A stretch of 64,000 nucleotides of DNA from Petrolisthes cinctipes (taxonomy: Eukaryota; Arthropoda; Malacostraca; Decapoda; Porcellanidae): contig JAWQEG010000470.1 of NCBI GenBank assembly GCA_033782935.1, positions 1,550,001-1,614,000 on the forward strand. The letters are read 5' to 3'. Shown piece after piece: positions 37,811-49,400 of the stretch. Every line of letters starts with the position of its first letter. Positions within the stretch are counted from its first letter, which is position 1. The notes under the pieces were generated by a model, which saw only the letters and a program-made list of their open reading frames with translations, was not told the DNA's origin and did no database searches. Both the position numbers and the translations under genes were made by a program.

Positions 37811-40508
37811 GAGGTCCCAGAAGGTATCTGTACATGCCTACAACGTGTTAGAGTATTTTCAAAATTCAGGCCCAAAACATGCTGAAAATCGATATTTTTG
37901 GTGCCCAAAGTCAATATGTGCATGTATCTTCTGTACCCGTTTATATATCAAATTCAGGCTCAAAACACCCGAAAATTCAATATTTTGGGGTCCCAGAAGC
38001 AATCTGTACATGCCTACTCAGTGCTAGAATATTTTCAAAATATAGGCTAAAAACATGCTAAAAATCGATCTTTTAGGTGCCAAAAAGTCGATATCTCAAA
38101 TTCAGTCCCAAAACACCCGAAAATTCGATATTTAGGGGTCAAAGAAGCGATCTGTACATGCCTACTCCGTGTTAGAGTATTTTCAAAATACATGCTCAAA
38201 ACATACTGAAAATCGATCTTTTAGGTGCACAAAAGTCGATATGTGCATGCATCTTCAGTACCCGTTTATATCTCAAATTCAGGCTCAAAACACCCGAAAA
38301 TTCAATATTTTGGGGTCCCAGAAGCAATCTGTACATGCCTACTCAGTGTTAGAGTATTTTCAAAATTCAGGCCCAAAACATGCTGAAAATCGATATTTTT
38401 GGTGCCCAAAGTCAATATGTGCATGTATCTTCTGTACCCGTTTATATCTCAAATTCAGGCTCAAAACTCCCGAAAATTCAATATTTTGGGATCCCAGAAG
38501 CAATCTGTACATGCCTACTCAGTGCTAGAATATTTTCAAAATATAGGCTAAAAACATGCTAAAAATCGATCTTTTAGGTGCCAAAAAGTCGATATCTCAA
38601 ATTCAGTCCCAAAACACCCGAAAATTCGATATTTAGGGGTCCCAGAAGCGATCTGTACATGCCTACTCCGTGTTAGAGTATTTTCAAAATACATGCTCAA
38701 AACATACTGAAAATCGATCTTTTAGGTGCACAAAAGTCAATATGTGCATGTATCTTCAGTACCCGTTTATATCTCAAATTCAGGCTCAAAACACCCGAAA
38801 ATTCAATATTTTGGGGTACCAGAAGCAATCTGTACATGCCTACACAGTTCTAGAATATTTTCAAAATATAGGCTAAAAACATGCTAAAAATCGACATTTT
38901 AGGTGCCAAAAAATCGATATCTCAAATTCAGTCCCAAAACACCCGAAAATTCGATATTTAGAGGTCCCAGAAGGTATCTGTACATGCCTACTCCGTGTTA
39001 GAGTATTTTCAAAATACAGGCCAAAAACATACTGAAAATCGATCTTTTAGGTGGCCAAAAGTAGATATGTGCATGCATCTTCTGTACCCGTTTATATCTC
39101 AAATTCTGGCCCTAAACACCCGAAAATTCGATATTTTGGGGTCCCAGAAGCGATCTGTACATGCCTACTCCGTGTTAGAGTATTTTCAAAATTCAGGCCC
39201 AAAACATGCTGAAAAACGATATTTTTGGTGCCCAAAGTCAATATGTGCATGTATCTTCTGTACCCGTTTATATCTCAAATTCAGGCTCAAAACACCCGAA
39301 AATTCAATATTTTGGGGTACCAGAAGCAATCTGTACAGTGCTAGAATATTTTCAAAATATAGGCTAAAAACATGCTAAAAATCGATCTTTTAGGTGCCAA
39401 AAAGTCGATATCTCAAATTCAGTCCCAAAACACCCGAAAATTCGATATTTAGGTGTCCCAGAAGCGATCTGTACATGCCTACTCCGTGTTAGAGTATTTT
39501 CAAAATACATGCTCAAAACATACTGAAAATCGATCTTTTAGGTGCACAAAAGTAGATATGTGCATGCATCTTCAGTACCCGTTTATATCTCAAATTCAGG
39601 CTCAAAACACCCGAAAATTCAATATTTTGGGGTCCCAGAAGCAATCTGTACATGCCTACTCCGTGTTAGAGTATTTTCAAAATACAGGCCCAAAACATGC
39701 TGAAAATCGATATTTTAGATGCCCAAAGTCAATATGTGCATGTATCTTCTGTACCCGTTTATATCTCAAATTCAGGCTCAAAACACCCGAAAATTCAATA
39801 TTTTGGGGTCCCAGAAGCAATCTGTACATGCCTACACAGTGCTAGAATATTTTCATGATATAGGCGAAAAACATGCTAAAAATCGACATTTTAGGTGCAA
39901 AAAAATCGATATCTCAAATTCAGTCCCAAAACACCCGAAAATTCGATATTTAGAGGTCCCAGAAGGTATCTGTACATGCCTACAACGTGTTAGAGTATTT
40001 TCAAAATTCAGGCCCAAAACATGCTGAAAATCGATATTTTTGGTGCCCAAAGTCAATATGTGCATGTATCTTCTGTACCCGTTTATATATCAAATTCAGG
40101 CTCAAAACACCCGAAAATTCAATATTTTGGGGTCCCAGAAGCAATCTGTACATGCCTACACAGTGCTAGAATATTTTCAAAATATAGGCTAAAAACATGC
40201 TAAAAATCGATCTTTTAGGTGCCAAAAAGTCGATATCTCAAATTCAGTCCCAAAACACCTGAAAATTCGATATTTAGGGGTCCCAGAAGCGATCTGTACA
40301 TGCCTACTCCGTGTTAGAGTATTTTCAAAATACATGCTCAAAACATACTGAAAATCGATCTTTTAGGTGCACAAAAGTCGATATGTGCATGCATCTTCAG
40401 TACCCGTTTATATCTCAAATTCAGGCTCAAAACACCCGAAAATTCAATATTTTGGGGTCCCAGAAGCAATCTGTACATGCCTACTCAGTGTTAGAGTATT
40501 TTCAAAAT
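37085..40508. repeat. 3.4-kb duplicated segment, copy 2
   Basis: This is the partner of 12247-15670. A private change is GGGTCAAAGAAGCG near 38147, where other copies have GTCCCAGAAGCG. Position 37211 is C where 12373 is G. The left edge is the chimeric monomer at 36996 and the right edge is an A2/A1 switch within TTTTCAAAAT. Confidence 0.9.
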
Positions 40509-42279
40509 TCAGGCCCAAAACATGCTGAAAATCGATATTTTTGGTGCCCAAAGTCAATATGTGCATGTATCTTCTGTACCCGTTTATATCTCAAATTCAG
40601 GCTCAAAACACCCGAAAATTCAATATTTTGGGATCCCAGAAGCAATTTGTACATGCCTACTCAGTGCTAGAATATTTTCAAAATATAGGCTAAAAAAAAA
40701 CATGCTAAAAATCGATCTTTTAGGTGCCAAAAAGTCGATATCTCAAATTCAGTCCCAAAACACCCGAAAATTCGATATTTAGGGTTCCCAGAAGCGATCT
40801 GTACATGCCTACTCCGTGTTAGAGTATTTTCAAAATACATGCTCAAAACATACTGAAAATCGATCTTTTAGGTGCACAAAAGTCAATATGTGCATGTATC
40901 TTCAGTACCCGTTTATATCTCAAATTCAGGCTCAAAACACCCGAAAATTCAATATTTTGGGGTCCCAGAAGCAATCTGTACATGCCTACACAGTTCTAGA
41001 ATATTTTCAAAATATAGGCTAAAAACATGCTAAAAATCGACATTTTAGGTGCCAAAAAATCGATATCTCAAATTCAGTCCCAAAACACCCGAAAATTCTA
41101 TATTTAGGTGTCCCAGAAGCGATCTGTACATGCCTACTCCGTGTTAGAGTATTTTCAAAATACATGCTCAAAACATACTGAAAATCGATCTTTTAGGTGC
41201 ACAAAAGTCGATATGTGCATGCATCTTCAGTACCCGTTTATATCTCAAATTCAGGCTCAAAACACCCGAAAATTCAATATTTTGGGGTCCCAGAAGCAAT
41301 CTGTACATGCCTACTCCGTGTTAGAGTATTTTCAAAATACAGGCCAAAAACATACTGAAAATCGATCTTTTAGGTGCCCAAAAGTCGATATGTGCATGCA
41401 TCTTCTGTACCCGTTTATATCTCAAATTCTGGCCCTAAACACCCGAAAATTCGATATTTTGGGGTCCCAGAAGCGATCTGTACATGCCTACTCCGTGTTA
41501 GAGTATTTTCAAAATTCAGGCCCAAAACATGCTGAAAATCGATATTTTTGGTGCCCAAAGTCAATATGTGCATGTATCTTCTGTACCCGTTTATATATCA
41601 AATTCAGGCTCAAAACACCCGAAAATTCAATATTTTGGGGTCCCAGAAGCAATCTGTACATGCCTACACAGTGCTAGAATATTTTCAAAATATAGGCTAA
41701 AAACATGCTAAAAATCGACATTTTAGGTGCCAAAAAATCGATTTATCAAATTCAGTCCCTAAACACCCGAAAATTCGATATTTAGAGGTCCCAGAAGGTA
41801 TCTGTACATGCCTACTCCTTGTTAGAGTATTTTCAAAATACAGGCTAAAAACATACTGAAAATCGATCTTTTAGGTGCCCAAAAGTCGATATGTGCATGC
41901 ATCTTCTGTACCCGTTTATATCTCAAATTCTGGCTCTAAACACCCGAAAATTCGATATTTTGGGGTCCCAGAAGCGATCTGTACATGCCTACCTACTCCG
42001 TGATAGAGTATTTTCAAAATTCAGGCCCAAAACATGCTGAAAATCGATATTTTTGGTGCCCAAAGTCAATATGTGCATGTATCTTCTGTACCCGTTTATA
42101 TCTCAAATTCAGGCTCAAAACACCCGAAAATTCAATATTTTGGGGTCCCAGAAGCAATCTGTACAGTGCTAGAATATTTTCAAAATATAGGCTAAAAACA
42201 TGCTAAAAATCGATATTATAGGTGCCAAAAAATCGATATCTCAAATTCAGTCCCATAACACCCGAAAATTCGATATTTA
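40277..42279. repeat. Rearranged transition zone
   Basis: Units start at 40277 (505 bp), 40782 (325 bp), 41107 (678 bp) and 41785 (495 bp). The first is long because CTAAAAACATGC has become a run of nine A (40692-40700). The third has the unusual order C2, C1-like, A1, S. The fourth carries a 4-bp tandem duplication, CCTACCTACTCC near 41988. Left of here the 13-monomer HOR and S3 dominate. To the right neither is seen. Confidence 0.85.
41284..41460 (+). repeat. Chimeric A2/C1 monomer
   Basis: It starts as an A2 monomer (CAGAAGCAATCTG) and continues as C1 (CAGGCCAAAAACATAC, GTGCCCAAAAGTCG). The two classes are identical over the GTTAGAG...TACAGGCC stretch, so the join lies there. It results in two C-type monomers in a row. 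Confidence 0.82.
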
Positions 42280-43135
42280 GAGGTCCCAGAAGGTATCTGT
42301 ACATGCCTACTCCGTGTTAGAGTATTTTCAAAATACAGGCCAAAAACATACTGAAAATCGATCTTTTATGTGCCCAAAAGTCGATATGTGCATTCATCTT
42401 CTGTACCCGTTTATATCTCAAATTCTGGCCCTAAACACCCGAAAATTCGATATTTTGGGGTCCCAGAAGCGATCTGTACATGCCTACTCCGTGTTAGAGT
42501 ATTTTCAAAATTCAGGCCCAAAACATGCTGAAAATCGATATTTTTGGTGCCCAAAGTCAATATGTGCATGTATCTTCTGTACCCGTTTATATCTCAAATT
42601 CAGGCTCAAAACACCCGAAAATTCAATATTTTGGGGTCCCAGATGCAATCTGTACATGCCTACACAGTGCTAGAATATTTTCAAAATATAGGCTAAAAAA
42701 CATGCTAAAAATCTATATTATAGGTGCCAAAAAATCGATATCTCAAATTCAGTCCCATAACACCCGAAAATTCGATATTTAGAGGTCCCAGAAGGTATCT
42801 GTACATGCCTACTCCGTGTTAGAGTATTTTCAAAATACAGGCCAAAAACATACTGAAAATCGATCTTTTTAGGTGCCCAAAAGTCGATATGTGCATTCAT
42901 CTTCTGTACCCGTTTATATCTCAAATTCTGGCCCTAAACACCCGAAAATTCGATATTTTGGGGTCCCAGAAGCGATCTGTACATGCCTACTCCGTGTTAG
43001 AGTATTTTCAAAATTCAGGCCCAAAACATGCTGAAAATCGATATTTTTGGTGCCCAAAGTCAATATGTGCATGTATCTTCTGTACCCGTTTATATCTCAA
43101 ATTCAGGCTCAAAACACCCGAAAATTCAATATTTT

Positions 43136-43239
43136 GGGGTCCCAGAAGCAATCTGTACAGTGCTAGAATATTTTCAAAATATAGGCTAAAAATTTATATC
43201 TCAAATTCAGGCTCAAAACACCCGAAAATTCAATATTTT
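43136..43239 (+). repeat. 104-bp mini-monomer, copy 1
   Basis: This is an ss-type start (CTGTACAGTGCTAG) that runs to GGCTAAAAA and then jumps to TTTATATCTCAAATTC of a long monomer, so the centre is lost. It is the shortest unit in the window. An S monomer follows. Confidence 0.88.
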
Positions 43240-44242
43240 GGGGTCCCAGATGCAATCTGTACATGCCTACACAGTGCTAGAATATTTTCAAAATATAGGC
43301 TAAAAACATGCTAAAAATCGATATTATAGGTGCCAAAAAATCGATATCTCAAATTCAGTCCCATAACACCCGAAAATTCGATATTTAGAGGTCCCAGAAG
43401 GTATCTGTACATGCCTACTCCGTGTTAGAGTATTATCAAAATACAGGCCAAAAACATACTGAAAATCGATCTTTTATGTGCCCAAAAGTCGATATGTGCA
43501 TTCATCTTCTGTACCCGTTTATATCTCAAATTCTGGCCCTAAACACCCGAAAATTCGATATTTTGGGGTCCCAGAAGCGATCTGTACATGCCTACTCCGT
43601 GTTAGAGTATTTTCAAAATTCAGGCCCAAAACATGCTGAAAATCGATATTTTTGGTGCCCAAAGTCAATATGTGCATGTATCTTCTGTACCCGTTTATAT
43701 CTCAAATTCAGGCTCAAAACACCCGAAAATTCAATATTTTGGGGTCCCAGATGCAATCTGTACATGCCTACACAGTGCTAGAATATTTTCAAAATATAGG
43801 CTAAAAACATGCTAAAAATCGATATTATAGGTGCCAAAAAATCGATATATCAAATTCAGTCCCATAACACCCGAAAATTCGATATTTAGAGGTCCCAGAA
43901 GGTATCTGTACATGCCTACTCCGTGTTAGAGTATTTTCAAAATACAGGCCAAAAACATACTGAAAATCGATCTTTTTAGGTGCCCAAAAGTCGATATGTG
44001 CATTCATCTTCTGTACCCGTTTATATCTCAAATTCTGGCCCTAAACACCCGAAAATTCGATATTTTGGGGTCCCAGAAGCGATCTGTACATGCCTACTCC
44101 GTGTTAGAGTATTTTCAAATTTCAGGCCCAAAACATGCTGAAAATCGATATTTTTGGTGCCCAAAGTCAATATGTGCATGTATCTTCTGTACCCGTTTAT
44201 ATCTCAAATTCAGGCTCAAAACACCCGAAAATTCAATATTTT

Positions 44243-44346
44243 GAGGTCCCAGAAGCAATCTGTACAGTGCTAGAATATTTTCAAAATATAGGCTAAAAAT
44301 TTATATCTCAAATTCAGGCTCAAAACACCCGAAAATTCAATATTTT
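44243..44346 (+). repeat. 104-bp mini-monomer, copy 2
   Basis: It has the same internal join as the unit at 43136, 1,107 bp downstream, with a GAGGTCCC start. The shared join shows that the mini-monomer was duplicated with its HOR. Confidence 0.88.
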
Positions 44347-44494
44347 GGGGTCCCAGATGCAATCTGTACATGCCTACACAGTGCTAGAATATTTTCAAAA
44401 TATAGGCTAAAAACATGCTAAAAATCGATATTATAGGTGCCAAAAAATCGATATCTCAAATTCAGTCCCATAACACCCGAAAATTCGATATTTA

Positions 44495-46442
44495 GAGGTC
44501 CCAGAAGGTATCTGTACATGCCTACTCCGTGTTAGAGTATTTTCAAAATACAGGCCAAAAACATACTGAAAATCGATCTTTTAGGTGCCCAAAAGTCGAT
44601 ATGTGCATTCATCTTCTGTACCCGTTTATATCTCAAATTCTGGCCCTAAACACCCGAAAATTCGATATTTTGGGGTCCCAGAAGCGATCTGTACATGCCT
44701 ACTCCGTGTTAGAGTATTTTCAAAATTCAGGCCCAAAACATGCTGAAAATCGATATTTTTGGAGCCCAAAGTCAATATGTGCATGTATCTTCTGTACCCG
44801 TTTATATCTCAAATTTAGGCTCAAAACACCCGAAAATTCAATATTTTGGGGTCCCAGAAGCAATCTGTACAGTGCTAGAATATTTTCAAAATATAGGCTA
44901 AAAACATGCTAAAAATCGATCTTTTAGGTGCCAAAAAGTCGATATCTCAAATTCAGTCCCAAAACACCAGAAAATTCGATATTTAGGGGCCCCAGAAGCG
45001 ATCTGTACATGCCTACTCCGTGTTAGAGTATTTTCAAAAAACATGCTCAAAACATACTGAAAATCGATCTTTTAGGTGCACAAAAGTCGATATGTGCATG
45101 CATCTTCAGTATCCGTTTATATCTCAAATTCAGGCTCGAAACACCCGAAAATTCAATATTTTGGGGTCCCAGAAGCAATCTGTACATGCCTACTCAGTGT
45201 TAGAGTATTTTCAAAATACAGGCCCAAAACATGCTTAAAATCGATATTTTAGATGCCCAAAGTCAATATGTGCATGTATCTTCTGTACCCGTTTATATCT
45301 CAAATTCAGGCTCAAAACACCCGAAAATTCAATATTTTGGGGTCCCAGAAGCAATCTGTACATGCCTACACAGTGCTAGAATATTTTCAAAATATAGGCT
45401 AAAAACATGCTAAAAATCGACATTTTAGGTGCCAAAAAATCGATATCTCAAATTCAGTCCCAAAACACCCGAAAATTCGATATTTAGAGGTCCCAGAAGG
45501 TATCTGTACATGCCTACTCCGTGTTAGAGTATTTTCAAAATTCAGGCCCAAAACATGCTGAAAATCGATATTTTTGGTGCCCAAAGTCAATATGTGCATG
45601 TATCTTCTGTACCCGTTTATATCTCAAATTCAGGCTCAAAACACCCGAAAATTCAATATTTTGGGGTCCCAGAAGCAATCTGTACATGCCTACTCAGTGC
45701 TAGAATATTTTCAAAATATAGGCTAAAAATATGCTAAAAATCGATCATTTAGGTGCCAAAAAGTCGATATCTCAAATTCAGTCCCAAAACACCCGAAAAT
45801 TCGATATTTAGGGGTTCCAGAAGCGATCTGTACATGCCTACTCCGTGTTAGAGTATTTTCAAAATTCAGGCCCAAAACATGCTGAAAATCGATATTTTTG
45901 GTGCCCAAAGTCAATATGTGCATGTATCTTCTGTACCCGTTTATATCTCAAATTCAGGCTCAAAACACCCGAAAATTCAATATTTTGGGGTCCCAGATGC
46001 AATCTGTACATGCCTACACAGTGCTAGAATATTTTCAAAATATAGGCTAAAAACATGCTAAAAATCGATATTATAGGTGCCAAAAAATCGATATCTCAAA
46101 TTCAGTCCCATAACACCCGAAAATTCGATATTTAGAGGTCACAGAAGGTATCTGTACATGCCTACTCCGTGTTAGAGTATTTTCAAAATACAGGCCAAAA
46201 ACATACTGAAAATCGATCTTTTAGGTGCCCAAAAATCGATATGTGCATTCATATCTCAAATTCAGGCTCAAAACACCCGAAAATTCAATATTTTGGGGTC
46301 CCAGATGCAATCTGTACATGCCTACACAGTGCTAGAATATTTTCAAAATATAGGCTAAAAACATGCTAAAAATCGATATTATAGGTGCCAAAAAATCGAT
46401 ATCTCAAATTCAGTCCCAAAACACCCGAAAATTCGATATTTA
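44495..46442. repeat. Mixed trimers and dimers between HOR zones
   Basis: Units start at 44495 (C1-A1-ss, 491 bp), 44986 (C2-A2-S1, 501 bp), 45487 (A1-S2, 324 bp), 45811 (A1-S, 324 bp) and 46135 (a 160-bp monomer plus S, 308 bp). Two A-S dimers in a row lack a C monomer. Scattered private changes, such as GGGGCCCCAG near 44988 and GGTCACAGAAGG near 46138, make this one of the less homogeneous zones. Confidence 0.86.
46135..46294 (+). repeat. 160-bp C monomer with a 17-bp deletion
   Basis: A C1 monomer passes from TGCATTCAT directly to ATCTCAAATTC. The 17 bp from CTTCTG to GTTTAT are missing, with AT at both edges. The deletion falls inside the 29-bp segment that S monomers lack. Confidence 0.87.
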
Positions 46443-49400
46443 GAGGTCCCAGAAGGTATCTGTACATGCCTACTCCTTGTTAGAGTATTTTCAAAATACA
46501 TGCCAAAAACATACTGAAAATCGATCTTTTAGGTGCCCAAAAGTCGATATGTGCATGCATCTTCTGTACCCGTTTATATCTCAAATTCTGGCTCTAAACA
46601 CCCGAAAATTCGATATTTTGGGGTCCCAGAAGCGATCTGTACATGCCTACTCCGTGTTAGAGTATTTTCAAAATTCAGGCCCAAAACATGCTGAAAATCG
46701 ATATTTTTGGTGCCCAAAGTCAATATGTGCATGTATCTTCTGTACCCGTTTATATCTCAAATTCAGGCTCAAAACACCCGAAAATTCAATATTTTGGGGT
46801 CCCAGAAGCAATCTGTACAGTGCTAGAATATTTTCAAAATATAGGCTAAAAACATGCTAAAAATCGATCTTTTAGGTGCCAAAAAGTCGATATCTCAAAT
46901 TCAGTCCCAAAACACCTGAAAATTCGATATTTAGAGGTCCCAGAAGCGATCTGTACATGCCTACTCCGTGTTAGAGTATTTTCAAAATACATGCTCAAAA
47001 CATACTGAAAATCGATCTTTTAGGTGCACAAAAGTCGATATGTGCATGCATCTTCAGTACCCGTTTATATCTCAAATTCAGGCTCAAAACACCCGAAAAT
47101 TCAATATTTTGGGGTCCCAGAAGCAATCTGTACATGCCTACTCAGTGTTAGAGTATTTTCAAAATACAGGCCCAAAACATGCTGAAAATCGATATTTTAG
47201 ATGCCCAAAGTCAATATGTGCATGTATCTTCTGTACCCGTTTATATCTCAAATTCAGGCTCAAAACACCCGAAAATTCAATATTTTGGGGTCCCAGAAGC
47301 AATCTGTACATGCCTACACAGTGCTAGAATATTTTCAAAATATAGGCTAAAAACATGCTAAAAATCGACATTTTAGGTGCCAAAAAATCAATATCTCAAA
47401 TTCAGTCCCAAAACACCCAAAAATTCGATATTTAGAGGTCCCAGAAGGTATCTGTACATGCCTACTCCGTGTTAGAGTATTTTCAAAATACAGGCCAAAA
47501 ACATACTGAAAATCGATCTTTTAGGTGCCCAAATGTCGATATGTGCATGCATCTTCTGTACCCGTTTATATCTCAAATTCATGCCCTAAACACCCGAAAA
47601 TTCGATATTTTGTGGTCCCAGAAGCGATCTGTACATGCCTACTCCGTGTTAGAGTATTTTCAAAATTCAGGCCCAAAACATGCTGAAAATCGATATTTTT
47701 GGTGCCCAAAGTCAATATGTGCATGTATCTTCTGTACCCGTTTATATCTCAAATTCAGGCTCAAAACACCCGAAAATTCAATATTTTGGGGTCCCAGAAG
47801 CAATCTGTACAGTGCTAGAATATTTTCAAAATATAGGCTAAAAACATGCTAAAAATCGATCTTTTAGGTGCCAAAAAGTCGATATCTCAAATTCAGTCCC
47901 AAAACACCTGAAAATTCGATATTTAGAGGTCCCAGAAGCGATCTGTACATGCCTACTCCGTGTTAGAGTATTTTCAAAATACATGCTCAAAACATACTGA
48001 AAATCGATCTTTTAGGTGCACAAAAGTCGATATGTGCATGCATCTTCAGTACCCGTTTATATCTCAAATTCAGGCTCAAAACACCCGAAAATTCAATATT
48101 TTGGGGTCCCAGAAGCAATCTGTACATGCCTACTCAGTGTTAGAGTATTTTCAAAATACAGGCCCAAAACATGCTGAAAATCGATATTTTAGATGCCCAA
48201 AGTCAATATGTGCATGTATCTTCTGTACCCGTTTATATCTCAAATTCAGGCTCAAAACACCCGAAAATTCAATATTTTGGGGTCCCAGAAGCAATCTGTA
48301 CATGCCTACACAGTGCTAGAATATTTTCAAAATATAGGCTAAAAACATGCTAAAAATCGACATTTTAGGTGCCAAAAAATCAATATCTCAAATTCAGTCC
48401 CAAAACACCCAAAAATTCGATATTTAGAGGTCCCAGAAGGTATCTGTACATGCCTACTCCGTGTTAGAGTATTTTCAAAATACAGGCCAAAAACATACTG
48501 AAAATCGATCTTTTAGGTGCCCAAATGTCGATATGTGCATGCATCTTCTGTACCCGTTTATATCTCAAATTCATGCCCTAAACACCCGAAAATTCGATAT
48601 TTTGTGGTCCCAGAAGCGATCTGTACATGCCTACACAGTGTTAGAGTATTTTCAAAATACAGGCCCAAAACATGCTGAAAATCGATATTTTAGATGCCCA
48701 AAGTCAATATGTGCATGTATCTTCTGTACCCGTTTATATCTCAAATTCAGGCTCAAAACACCCGAAAATTCAATATTTTGGGGTCCCAGAAGCAATCTGT
48801 ACAGTGCTAGAATATTTTCAAAATATAGGCTAAAAACATGCTAAAAATCGATCTTTTAGGTGCCAAAAAGTCGATATCTCAAATTCAGTCCCAAAACACC
48901 CGAAAATTCGATATTTAGGTGTCCCAGAAGCGATCTGTACATGCCTACTCCGTGTTAGAGTATTTTCAAAATACATGCTCAAAACATACTGAAAATCGAT
49001 CTTTTAGGTGCACAAAAGTCGATATGTGCATGCATCTTCAGTACCCGTTTATATCTCAAATTCAGGCTCAAAACACCCGAAAATTCAATATTTTGGGGTC
49101 CCAGAAGCAATCTGTACATGCCTACTCAGTGTTAGAGTATTTTCAAAATACAGGCCCAAAACATGCTGAAAATCGATATTTTAGATGCCCAAAGTCAATA
49201 TGTGCATGTATCTTCTGTACCCGTTTATATCTCAAATTCAGGCTCAAAACACCCGAAAATTCAATATTTTGGGGTCCCAGAAGCAATCTGTACATGCCTA
49301 CACAGTGCTAGAATATTTTCAAAATATAGGCTAAAAACATGCTAAAAATGGACATTTTAGGTGCCAAAAAATCAATATCTCAAATTCAGTCCCAAAACAC

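Larger units (their letters stand above)
42280..44494. repeat. Tandem pair of 1,107-1,108-bp HOR units
   Basis: Each unit is C1-A1-S followed by C1-A1, a 104-bp mini-monomer and S. Copies are 42280-43387 and 43388-44494. Local hallmarks are GATATTATAGG, CCCATAACACCC, TGTGCATTCATC and CCAGATGCAATC, seen only between about 42.2 and 46.4 kb. Copies differ at several bases, for example TATTATCAAAAT near 43432 and CAAATTTCAGG near 44117. Confidence 0.88.

Noticed and set aside
41108..41677. Longest open frame, 189 codons, and many recurrent frames of 60-157 codons as possible genes
   Set aside because: They lie wholly in satellite, mostly start at GTG or TTG, repeat because 501 is divisible by three, overlap one another in other frames, and end at fixed stops in S monomers. 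No domain, ribosome-binding site or selection signal is visible.
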